Source: Rhodopila sp.
GTDB lineage: Bacteria > Pseudomonadota > Alphaproteobacteria > Acetobacterales > Acetobacteraceae
NCBI GenBank assembly: GCA_028291505.1
Contig: JAQGHW010000436.1
Location: 1 to 36,475, forward strand
Length of the DNA: 36,475 nt
Direction of reading: 5' to 3'
Shown here: positions 1 through 8,787 of the stretch, in pieces
Numbering within the stretch: position 1 is the first letter of the stretch
How the letters are laid out: the number at the start of each line of letters is the position of its first letter
Position numbers and translations under genes: made by a program
Notes under the pieces: model-generated
Seen by the model: the letters and a program-made list of their open reading frames with translations, nothing else
Told to the model about the DNA's origin: nothing
The model's database searches: none

Positions 1-741
1 GGCAGTTACGAAACCCTTGTACGGGGACAGGAAACCGAACGATCCGAACAGCTTCACCTCGGGTGGCAAGATCCGCAGAATCGCAGGCGGGTTGCGCGCC
101 GCCGCCACCCGGATCCGTTCGGCCTGATCGGTAGCGATAAAACTCAGCGGATGATGATCGACGTTTTGGATCCGGAATACGACCCGCAGCAACCGAGCAT
201 CCCGCGCTGTATGGACGATCACATTGACAGGGTGCGTGCGCTGCCGAATGCGCAACAGCCGGTAGGTGCGGGCGCCAAGGTAACGATCGCGGCGGAAGGA
301 GCCGATCATCCGGAACATGCGAAAGATGCGCCCGGTGATCAGGCTGCGACCCATCGCGGACCAATCCAGCGGCTCCTGGCCCAGTATCGTGTGAAAGGTG
401 ACCGAAACCGCGGGCGACGCTCTGACCAGACGCCAGAAACGCCGTAAAATCTGCTTCGACGTCCGGCCAAGCGTGCCGTACTCGAGTTGAATGTTGACGC
501 TGTCAAATTCGTGCAGCCTGGCGGCGATCTCCTTGATATGGCGATCGGCGAGACGCTGCACCCGTCCGTGCGGACTTCGCAGCAGATATTGGTCCAGATC
601 AAACACCGTGACCGCCGCATGCGGACGAAGCTGCTGCTCCAAAGCGCGGGTATAGCCGGCGATTCCGCACATCTCATCATAGGTGCTGATGATCGCGAGG
701 CGAAGCTGGCCGGATCGCGGCGGAGTGGCTCCATCGAACAA
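1..741 (-). CDS. glycosyltransferase, partial (C-terminus beyond left window edge)
   Basis: Minus-strand frame open from the edge to a TTG start at 741-739, with AGGAGG just upstream. Translation LFDGATPPRSGQLRLAIISTYDEMCGIAGYTRALEQQLRPHAAVTVFDLDQYLL... is GT4-like at the N-terminus. Absent from the ORF track because no stop lies in the window. Confidence 0.72.
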   Translation of the reverse strand, partial: MFDGATPPRSGQLRLAIISTYDEMCGIAGYTRALEQQLRPHAAVTVFDLDQYLLRSPHGRVQRLADRHIKEIAARLHEFDSVNIQLEYGTLGRTSKQILRRFWRLVRASPAVSVTFHTILGQEPLDWSAMGRSLITGRIFRMFRMIGSFRRDRYLGARTYRLLRIRQRTHPVNVIVHTARDARLLRVVFRIQNVDHHPLSFIATDQAERIRVAAARNPPAILRILPPEVKLFGSFGFLSPYKGFVTA

Positions 742-1005
742 ACGAGACCTCCTGTCTAGGTGACCGCGGCACTTCACACCGAGGTGGCGCATACCGGGCG
801 ATGCGCCTGGACAGCTTCTACCGTGCGATGTGTTTACGAGTGGTTAACGCGCCTTTTCGGGCACAGAAAAAAAGCATTCCCGGCTGTGCGAAACACCGGC
901 TGTTACAAACGTTTTGTTAACCGGATTGACCTATCTTCGCATGGCTGAAAGCGGGCTGATCCCCGGCGCCGGCGGTGTTTGACAAGAGATCTGGAAACAA
1001 GCCCA

Positions 1006-2478
1006 ATGCAAGCTGCTTCTTTTGAAGCCGCCCACTCCAGGCCGGATGAGGCTTCAGCGCGGATCCGGCCACTGACCCCCGTGGCTCGGATATTTCCGCG
1101 TCGTCGCTTCCTCTTTTTACAAGGTGTCCCGGGACCGTTCATGCACACCCTGGGACAGGCGCTGATGGCGCGGGGGCATGGCGTATCGCGGGTGAACTTC
1201 AACGGCGGCGACCGCCTGGCCTGGCCCCTACTGCCAGCAATCAACTTCACCGGCCGCATCAGCGAATGGCCCGCCTTCCTGCAGCGCGTGATGTTCGATG
1301 TCGCGCCTACCGACCTCATTTTGCACGGCGACTGTCGCCCACTGCACAAGGTAGCAATCGAGCTGGCAAACCATCGAGGCATCGCCACACACGTCTTCGA
1401 GGAAGGCTATCTACGCCCTGACTGGATCACGCTGGAAGTCGGCGGAGTGAACGGTTACTCTCGCCTGCCGCGCAGTGTCACGGCCTACCGTCAGGCGGCG
1501 GACCTTCTCCCCGCTCAGCCCGTCGCCACCCATATACCACCTTCGGTGCGTGCACGCGCTCGGGACTGTATCGCTTACGGCATGGCCTGTGTCGCGCTCA
1601 GCCCACTGTTTCCCCGGTACGCCACCCATCGTGGCTGGTCCCTGCCGCACGAAGCCCTCGGCTGGCTCAAGCGTTCACTCCGCGCCGCATCTGCACGCCG
1701 GCGTAGCCACGCTGCCATCCGGCATGCATTCGCGGCCAAAGGCGGCTTCTTCGTGATGCCAATCCAAATGGACAACGACTCACAGATCCTCTGCCATTCG
1801 GATCTGGGTGGGATGATGCATGCGATCCGCCTCGTGGTCGCGTCCTTCGCCCGCCATGCCGCGAAAGACGCTGTACTGGCGGTGAAGGAACACCCGCTGG
1901 ACAACGGCGTGATCGACTGGCGCCGCGTAACCGAGACGGCAGCACGGGACGCGGGCATCGCCGACCGTGTGGTGCTGATCGAGGACTGCGACCTGCAACT
2001 GTTGCTGGATCGTGCGCTCGGAATGGTCACGGTGAACAGCACCAGCGCCACCTTCGCATTAGCATCAGGTGTGCCGGTGATCGCGCTGGGACGTTCGGTG
2101 TACGACCTGCCCGAACTGACCCATCAAGACACCTTGGAGACCTTCTGGTGCTCGCCCCGCCCGCCCGACACACACCTGTTCAACTCTTTCCGGCGAGTGC
2201 TCGCCCACGCCTGCCTGGTGCACGGCGACTTCTTCACGCGGGCTGGCGTGGCGCGCGCGGTCGCCGGCGCAGTCCCACGGATCGAGGCCGCGCGCGACGC
2301 CGCCGGTCGTATCAACGACATCCTGGTCGACGCCACCGCGGGTAAAGCGCGATCGTCTGAGGTCGATCCAATCTCGGGCGTGAATCACCCTCTCGCCCAC
2401 AAAAGATTAGGGCCTGATGGCTTCAACCCGCAGTTGTCACGGCCTGATGGCCTATCGCGCGCAATGCCGCGGCCATGA
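1006..2478 (+). CDS. capsular polysaccharide biosynthesis/export protein (KpsS/LipB-like)
   Basis: ORF 979..2478; ATG at 1006 is the more likely start. Motifs FLFLQGVPGPFMHTLGQALMARGHGVSRVNFNGGD, FEEGYLRPDWITLE and VKEHPLDNG are typical of capsule polysaccharide synthesis proteins. Confidence 0.78.
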   Translation: MQAASFEAAHSRPDEASARIRPLTPVARIFPRRRFLFLQGVPGPFMHTLGQALMARGHGVSRVNFNGGDRLAWPLLPAINFTGRISEWPAFLQRVMFDVAPTDLILHGDCRPLHKVAIELANHRGIATHVFEEGYLRPDWITLEVGGVNGYSRLPRSVTAYRQAADLLPAQPVATHIPPSVRARARDCIAYGMACVALSPLFPRYATHRGWSLPHEALGWLKRSLRAASARRRSHAAIRHAFAAKGGFFVMPIQMDNDSQILCHSDLGGMMHAIRLVVASFARHAAKDAVLAVKEHPLDNGVIDWRRVTETAARDAGIADRVVLIEDCDLQLLLDRALGMVTVNSTSATFALASGVPVIALGRSVYDLPELTHQDTLETFWCSPRPPDTHLFNSFRRVLAHACLVHGDFFTRAGVARAVAGAVPRIEAARDAAGRINDILVDATAGKARSSEVDPISGVNHPLAHKRLGPDGFNPQLSRPDGLSRAMPRP

Positions 2479-3749
2479 TCGACGGCCGGCCGATATGGCT
2501 GGATGTGGCTCGACTGTTGGAACGTGCCTGCATCGGTTCATTGACCGGGATCGACCGCGTCGAACTGGCCTACGCCGAAAACCTGATCGCCCTGGCGCCG
2601 GAGCGGATCCGATTCGTGATGCTGGGGCGCTGGTCGAGCCAATTGTCCTTACTCCCGGATTTTGCCACGCGGGCGTTCCTCCAGGGCCTGCGAGAAGCGT
2701 GGACGGCAGGTCGCCCCGAGGCATCTCGCGGTTCGGCCATACGCCTGATGGCGCGGGCCGCCGTCGCTCCACCGCCGCAAAGCGACTCCCGGGCGGTCTA
2801 TCTGCTCGTTTCACATCGGCACCTCGATCGGCAAGCGGCATTGGAAAATGTTCTGCGCCGCTCCGCTGCCACGTTCGTGCCGTTGATCCACGATCTGATC
2901 CCGCTCGAATTTCCCGAATACGGCCGGCCGGGGGAGGCTGTTCGGCATCGGCACCGCTTGGCAACTGTGGCGAGGCTGGCCGACGGCGTCGTCACGAACT
3001 CCGCCGCGACCGCGATGGCACTGGCACCATACCTGCCCGCCGATCGAACGGTCCACGTGGCACCCCTCGGCGTTTCGGCACCGGTGGCGGACATCGCCCC
3101 GGAAAAAAGCGATCGCCCATATTTCCTGTGCGTCGGAACCATCGAGCCACGTAAGAACCACCTGTTGCTCCTGCATCTATGGCGCCGCCTGGTCGCCCTC
3201 CAGGGCAATCAAGCGCCAAGGCTACTCATCGTTGGCCACCGCGGCTGGGAGAATGAGAATGTGCTCGACCTGCTGGACCGCTGCACAGCCCTCCGCGGGC
3301 ATGTCGTCGAGCTCGGAATCGTGCCGGACACCAAGCTGACGGCCTTGCTGCGAGGCGCCCGCGCCCTGCTGATGCCAAGCTTCGCCGAGGGTTTCGGCTT
3401 GCCGGTCGCCGAGGCGCTGGCCCACGGCACGCCTGTCCTGTGCAGCGACCTGCCCGCGCTGCGAGAGGCCGGCGGGCCCGTGCCGGAATACCTTGACCCG
3501 CTGGACACCCCAGGCTGGCACGCGGCCGTGCTCGAATACGCCGCCGAAATGTCGCCGCGCCGGGATGCGCAAATCGCCCGCCTGCCCAGATGGATCGGCA
3601 CCACGTGGGATGCCCATGTCGGGTCCGTCTTGCAATTCCTGGACAGCATGGCGCCACGGTCACGACACCTCCCAGCGTCATCAGATTTGCCTCTCCTACT
3701 GCGTCACCCCCGTCATCCCGAGCACGGCGAGGCGATCTCGTTGGCCTGA
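2475..3749 (+). CDS. glycosyltransferase family 1/GT4
   Basis: ATGA overlap with the upstream gene. GTIEPRKNHLLLL...EGFGLPVAEALAHGTPVLCSDLPALREAGG is a GT4 signature. Confidence 0.88.
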   Translation: MIDGRPIWLDVARLLERACIGSLTGIDRVELAYAENLIALAPERIRFVMLGRWSSQLSLLPDFATRAFLQGLREAWTAGRPEASRGSAIRLMARAAVAPPPQSDSRAVYLLVSHRHLDRQAALENVLRRSAATFVPLIHDLIPLEFPEYGRPGEAVRHRHRLATVARLADGVVTNSAATAMALAPYLPADRTVHVAPLGVSAPVADIAPEKSDRPYFLCVGTIEPRKNHLLLLHLWRRLVALQGNQAPRLLIVGHRGWENENVLDLLDRCTALRGHVVELGIVPDTKLTALLRGARALLMPSFAEGFGLPVAEALAHGTPVLCSDLPALREAGGPVPEYLDPLDTPGWHAAVLEYAAEMSPRRDAQIARLPRWIGTTWDAHVGSVLQFLDSMAPRSRHLPASSDLPLLLRHPRHPEHGEAISLA

Positions 3750-4370
3750 CCACCGATCTCCGCCAGACGCGTCCGCATGTCCTCCGAAACAGGTTCCGCT
3801 GGCGTGCCAGGGCCTCAGATCACGCGGGACCGGCAGGGCACTGGCGATCGCGCACCCCGCCGCGCTGCCTTCCGCTACCCAGAAAGTGTCGGCATCCCGG
3901 ACGGTTCTCGTTACGTGGCTCAATACCGCCAATACCGTTCCAACGTTTCGCCCCACAGCTCGCGGCGTGACACGCACGACTTGGGCCGATGGGGTTCGCA
4001 TTACCGTTCATCGCAAGGGATTCACCCTCTCCTCTTGCCAGTCTCCCGGCGCACCCGTGTCGAGGCCTGCTTGTCGGCGGACATGGCTCAGCCCGAGCAG
4101 GTGCCAGGCCTGGCCAGGTTGAGATTGTGTGCATGCGGCAGGGTGTGTCGGGGCCCGCCGCTCCCGCACATGCGGCGAGAGGTGGCCGCAGCCCGTGTCC
4201 AGACTGAACAACACGCCCGCCATCACGGTGAAAAACGTCCGAACCCAAACGTTCGTCACCAGCACATGCCCCCGTTGCGTGGTTCGGGCTTGAGCCAACA
4301 CACTGGGCGGTTCTCAAGTCAGGCCAGATATGGCAGTTCGGAACCGATTGCTCGGGAAAACAGGACGCCG

Positions 4371-5789
4371 ATGTCGCACCTCGATCCGCTTCTGCTGGCT
4401 CGCATCCAGTTCGGCTTCACCATTTCCTTCCATATCGTCTTTCCGGCCATCACCATTGGCCTCGGCAGCTTCCTGGCGGTCCTGGAGGGGCTTTGGCTGC
4501 TGAAAAAGGACCCGGTCTACCTCGACCTGTACCATTTTTGGTCCAGAGCCTTCGCGGTCAACTTCGCCATGGGCGTCGTCTCCGGCCTCGTCATGGCCTA
4601 CGAATTCGGCACCAACTGGAGCTATTTTTCGGCATTCGCCGGCGGGGTAACCGGGCCATTGCTCGCCTACGAGGTGCTCACGGCATTTTTCCTGGAGGCC
4701 GGATTCCTCGGCGTGATGCTGTTCGGCTGGCAGAAAGTCGGACCCAATCTGCATTTCTTCGCGACACTGATGGTTGCCGCCGGAACGCTGGTTTCGATGT
4801 CCTGGATCCTCGCCTCCAACAGTTGGATGCAGACCCCGCAGGGATTCGAAATCGTCGATGGCCGCGTCGTGCCGACCGACTGGCTGAAGGTCATCTTCAA
4901 CCCGTCGTTTCCCTATCGGCTGGTGCATATGGGACTCGCGTCGTACCTGGCGACGGCGCTGTTCGTCGGCGCGGTGGGCGCGTGGCATCTACTGAAGCAC
5001 CGCGACAATCCACGGGTCAGGACGATGTTCTCGATGGCGATGTGGATGGTGCTGGTCACCGCGCCGCTGCAGATCCTGGCCGGCGACCAGCACGGCCGCA
5101 ACACGCTTGAATATCAGCCGGCGAAGATAGCCGCGATCGAAGGGCACTGGTCGAACGCACCGGGCGAAAGCGTGCCGCTGATCCTGTTCGGCCTACCCGA
5201 CATGGCCGACCAGACGACCTTCGACACGCTCGAGATCCCGCATCTGGGCAGCATTATCCTGACCCATACCTGGGACGGCCAGATTCCCGGACTGGACGAT
5301 TTCCCGGCACCCGACCGGCCGGATGCGACAATCATCTTCTGGACCTTCCGCATCATGGTCGGCCTGGCGATGCTGATGTTGCTACTGGGCCTCGCCGGCG
5401 CGTGGTTTCGCTGGTTCGGGCAGCTTTACCACCAACGGCTGTTCCTGCGCTTCGCCACCTTGATGGGACCGGCCGGCATCGTCGCGATCCTCGCCGGCTG
5501 GATAACGACGGAGGTCGGCCGGCAGCCCTGGGTCGTGTATGGCGTAATGCGGACATCCGACGCGGTCGCCCACCACTCTGCACGAGCGATGAGTGTCAGC
5601 CTGCTGCTGTTCGTCGTGGTCTATTGCGCGGTGTTCGGCACCGGGATTTCCTACCTGCTGAAAGTGGTGGCGAAGGGGCCGGACCGCGGCGCGCCACCGC
5701 CTGACACCGAGCAACCCAACATGCGACCGGCGCGACCACTGTCGGCGGCGCCGGATATTGACCCCTCGCCCCTCAGCTCGGGAGAGTAA
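4371..5789 (+). CDS. cydA: cytochrome bd ubiquinol oxidase subunit I (short Q-loop/CIO-like)
   Basis: Start MSHLDPLLLARIQFGFTISFHIVFPAITIGLG, internal to the over-extended ORF 3777..5789. Contains GWITTEVGRQPWVVYG and GRNTLEYQPAKIAAIEGHW. About 472 aa. Confidence 0.95.
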   Translation: MSHLDPLLLARIQFGFTISFHIVFPAITIGLGSFLAVLEGLWLLKKDPVYLDLYHFWSRAFAVNFAMGVVSGLVMAYEFGTNWSYFSAFAGGVTGPLLAYEVLTAFFLEAGFLGVMLFGWQKVGPNLHFFATLMVAAGTLVSMSWILASNSWMQTPQGFEIVDGRVVPTDWLKVIFNPSFPYRLVHMGLASYLATALFVGAVGAWHLLKHRDNPRVRTMFSMAMWMVLVTAPLQILAGDQHGRNTLEYQPAKIAAIEGHWSNAPGESVPLILFGLPDMADQTTFDTLEIPHLGSIILTHTWDGQIPGLDDFPAPDRPDATIIFWTFRIMVGLAMLMLLLGLAGAWFRWFGQLYHQRLFLRFATLMGPAGIVAILAGWITTEVGRQPWVVYGVMRTSDAVAHHSARAMSVSLLLFVVVYCAVFGTGISYLLKVVAKGPDRGAPPPDTEQPNMRPARPLSAAPDIDPSPLSSGE

Positions 5790-5794
5790 CGACC

Positions 5795-6817
5795 ATGGGC
5801 ATCGACCTGCCGCTGATATGGGTACTGATCATCGCCTTCGGGTTGATGATGTATGTGGTCATGGACGGCTTCGACCTGGGGATCGGCATCCTGTTTCCGT
5901 TCGTCCCGCCGGGCGGCGACCGCGACGTGATGGTCAACACCGTCGCCCCGGTGTGGGACGGCAACGAGACCTGGCTGGTGCTGGGCGGCGCCGGGTTGCT
6001 GGCAGCGTTCCCGTTCGCGTACTCGGTCCTGCTGAGCGCGCTGTTCATCCCGATCGTGCTGATGCTGCTGGGGCTGATCCTGCGCGGCGTCGCGTTCGAG
6101 TTCCGTTTCAAGGCGGATGAGGGGCACCGGCCGTTCTGGGATTTCGCCTTCGCCGGCGGCTCCTACATGGCGGCGTTCTTCCAGGGTTCGGCATTGGGGG
6201 CGTTCGTCAATGGCTTCACCGTCACCGGCCCGTCGTACGAAGGCGGCGCGCTGGACTGGCTGTCGCCGTTCAGCGTGTTCACCGGGATCGGCGTGATCGT
6301 GTGCTATGCACTGCTGGGCAGCACCTGGCTGACGATGAAAACCGTGGGCGCGCTGCAAGGCCGCATGATCGCATACGCCCGCCGCATCGTGCCGGTGTTG
6401 CTGTTCGGCATTGCCGTCGTCAGCCTGTGGACCCCGCTGGCCCACGGCGCCATCGCCAGCCGATGGTTCTCGATGCCGGATATCTTCTGGTTCGCGCCGG
6501 TGCCGGTCTTGGTGGTGGCGACGAGCGTGCAGTTGATGCGGCTGCTGACCGGCGGTTCGGAGGGCAAGATCCCTCACGCCGGGCCGTTCATGTTGGCGTT
6601 GTTCCTGCTGTTCCTGGGCTATAGCGGCCTGGCGATCAGCCTGTGGCCGAACATCATCCCGCCCGGCGTGTCGTTCCGCGATGCCGCCGCGCCGCCGCAG
6701 AGCCAGGGGTTCGCGCTGGTGGGCGCGCTGCTGATTATCCCGATCATACTGGCCTACACCGGATGGGCCTACTACGTGTTCCGCGGCAAGGTGACCGGCC
6801 GTGAGGGCTATCACTGA
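5795..6817 (+). CDS. cydB: cytochrome bd ubiquinol oxidase subunit II
   Basis: MGIDLPLIWVLIIAFGLMMYVVMDGFDLGIGILFPF, WDGNETWLVLGGAGLLAAFP; starts directly after cydA. Confidence 0.96.
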   Translation: MGIDLPLIWVLIIAFGLMMYVVMDGFDLGIGILFPFVPPGGDRDVMVNTVAPVWDGNETWLVLGGAGLLAAFPFAYSVLLSALFIPIVLMLLGLILRGVAFEFRFKADEGHRPFWDFAFAGGSYMAAFFQGSALGAFVNGFTVTGPSYEGGALDWLSPFSVFTGIGVIVCYALLGSTWLTMKTVGALQGRMIAYARRIVPVLLFGIAVVSLWTPLAHGAIASRWFSMPDIFWFAPVPVLVVATSVQLMRLLTGGSEGKIPHAGPFMLALFLLFLGYSGLAISLWPNIIPPGVSFRDAAAPPQSQGFALVGALLIIPIILAYTGWAYYVFRGKVTGREGYH

Positions 6818-6933
6818 TGTGGGGCCGGCGCGCGCTGTGGCTGGTAGGGATCTGGTCGGCGAGCGTTCTGGCGCTGGGGGTGTTCGCGCTACTGGTGCGT
6901 GTGTTGATGAACGTTGCGGGGCTTACGGGGTAG
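6817..6933 (+). CDS. small single-TM cytochrome bd accessory subunit (CydX/DUF2474-like)
   Basis: ATG overlaps the cydB stop (TGATG). Translation MWGRRALWLVGIWSASVLALGVFALLVRVLMNVAGLTG (38 aa) has one TM helix. Below the ORF-track size cutoff. Confidence 0.65.
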   Translation: MWGRRALWLVGIWSASVLALGVFALLVRVLMNVAGLTG

Positions 6934-7103
6934 GGTTTGTGGTGGGAAGGTCTCGCACGGGGGCTGGACCGTGGGATCTCGGTTGTGGGCGAGGTCGGAT
7001 ATTGTGCGATTTGAAGGTGCGCGGTGGGTGGGAAGCGGACATTCAGATCCCAGGATGGCGCACCGGTCGAGCATTCGGGAAACGACCGTTTGCCGGACAG
7101 CCT

Positions 7104-7186
7104 GACTTGTCATAGAGCCGCACTATGCGGTCGCGACCCGACACGGCCATCCGGCCGGCGACTTGTCATAGATACACATTATCCGG
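7104..7186 (+). repeat. two imperfect 27-bp direct repeats (7104-7130 and 7160-7186)
   Basis: gacttgtcatagagccgcactatgcgg and gacttgtcatagatacacattatccgg; first 13 nt identical, 22/27 identical overall, 56-bp period. Confidence 0.6.
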
Positions 7187-7223
7187 CTTTGGCCTTTCGG
7201 TGCTAGACAGCAACAAGAATAAC

Positions 7224-7980
7224 ATGTTGAATCGCCTTTCCCCAACCATGCGCAAGCGAATGGCTTGGCTTCTGTGGCCCGACGGTCACGGGGTTGTGCG
7301 CCGCGATGGCGCGCTATTTCTCCTCGATCTCAATAATTGGTATGACAAGGTTATCCTCAAGTGGGGACCGGGCGAACCCGAGCGGCGGATTCACCTGCTC
7401 GATAACATCCGCCGAAGGGAATGCGACACTTTTCTCGACGTGGGCGCGAACTTCGGCACCTACGCCGCATTCGTGGCCTTATGCACCAAGGCCACCACCA
7501 TCATTGCCTACGAACCGGACAGGCGAAGCTATGACCGGCTCCGCACCCATCTGCTGCTCAACCGCGTGCACAAAAGTCGAAACCCGAATGGCTGCCGTCA
7601 GCAGTCGCAACGGAACGGTGCCATTTATACGAGCGCCCGACGACAACGATTCTCTGTCAAAAGTTGGCGCAGATGGGACCGACAGTTATTCCGTCCCTGC
7701 GGTGCGCCTCGACGACGAATTGCTGCTCACCGGGCATCGGATCGCGCTGAAGGTTGACGTCGAGGGCCACGAACTCAGCGCCCTTGAAGGAATGAAATCC
7801 CTGCTACGCGCCAACGACTGCTTCCTACAGATCGAGTGCTGGGATCGCATACTGGATCGCCACCTTGCGACGCTGGCCGCTTTGATCGCCGCGCTGCGGC
7901 GTGGCCGGTCCGCGTCACGGCAGATCGCGCCTGATGCCGGCGTTGAGCGCAGCGGTCTGTCCTCAGCAACCAGCATTTGA
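7224..7980 (+). pseudogene. FkbM-family methyltransferase, frameshifted
   Basis: ORF 7125..7757 carries MLNRLSPTMRKRMAWLL...CDTFLDVGANFGTYAAFVALCTKATTIIAYEPDRRSYDRLRTHLLLNRVHK. The continuation VETRMAAVSSRNGTVPFI...RIALKVDVEGHELSALEGMKSLL is in ORF 7294..7980. The frame switch is at an AAAA run near 7572-7575. Confidence 0.78.
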
Positions 7981-7986
7981 CCCCGA

Positions 7987-8730
7987 CTACCGTCGCGAGA
8001 ACAAACCCTGCAGCGCGGCGGACACGCCGGTAATCGCCTTGGCATCCGGCCGGCGAAACGTCCCGGCCGTTGCCTTGACGGGACGCAGTGACGCCAGCAC
8101 CTCGGCCTGCCGCACCGCCGCCGCTACCCCATCCACCAACGGCACGGGCACCCGGTCCGCCACCGCTGCGGCCAAGCCGGCCAGCGGCGCACCGCCAAGG
8201 ATCACCACATCCGCTTCATCCTGTTCCACCGCCAGGCAGCACGCCTCGACCAGCGCATCGCCCTTCTCTTCCTGCACGGACGCAATATCCCGAAACCCGC
8301 CGCTGACGCACCGGATGCTGGCCAGCCGTCCGGACAGCCCGTTGTAATCGACGCATTCGCGATACCACGGCCCCATTGCCGTCGCGAACGTCACTATGGA
8401 GAAACGGCGGCCCAGCATGCACGCGGTCAACATCGCCGCCTCCGCCATGCCGATCACCGGGATGGACAACAGCTCCCGCGCTCCGCCGACCCCCGGATCG
8501 GCGAAGGCCGCTATCACCGCCGCGTCGTAGCCATCCGCATGTTCCGCCAGCAACTGCAATGCCACCACGGCCCCGACCACGGCGTCGGCCCGCGTGGCGA
8601 TATACGGCACGCCGGTCTCGCCGGTGACCGCGACGATCTCGGTCCCCGGACTGGCAGCGGCACGAGCCACCACGGAGATCCGGTCGGTTATTGCGACACT
8701 CGTATTCGGGTTGGCGAACAATATTCTCAT
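7987..8730 (-). CDS. Asp/Glu/hydantoin racemase superfamily protein
   Basis: MRILFANPNTSVAITDRISVVARAAASPGTEIVAVTGETGVPYIATRADA...AFADPGVGGARELLSIPVIGMAEAAM. Start at 8730. Confidence 0.85.
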   Translation of the reverse strand: MRILFANPNTSVAITDRISVVARAAASPGTEIVAVTGETGVPYIATRADAVVGAVVALQLLAEHADGYDAAVIAAFADPGVGGARELLSIPVIGMAEAAMLTACMLGRRFSIVTFATAMGPWYRECVDYNGLSGRLASIRCVSGGFRDIASVQEEKGDALVEACCLAVEQDEADVVILGGAPLAGLAAAVADRVPVPLVDGVAAAVRQAEVLASLRPVKATAGTFRRPDAKAITGVSAALQGLFSRR

Positions 8731-8787
8731 CGGGGTGGTGCCTCGGTCAGGCTCGCCATTCGGGATCGCGGCCAACGCAATTCTAAC

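Noticed and set aside
339-734. 131-aa minus-strand ORF given by the track
   Set aside because: Out of frame with the real partial glycosyltransferase (1..741), whose translation is clearly protein-like.
742-1005. Imperfect palindrome ttacaaacgttttgttaa in the intergenic region between two divergent genes, as a regulator site
   Set aside because: One-nt slip in symmetry and no second copy seen; too weak to call.
3777-4370. N-terminal ~200-aa extension of cydA in ORF 3777..5789
   Set aside because: Not protein-like; CydA begins canonically at MSHLDPLLLARIQFGF (4371).
5651-6814. 387-aa minus-strand ORF opposite cydB
   Set aside because: Arg/His/Gln-rich shadow of cydB.
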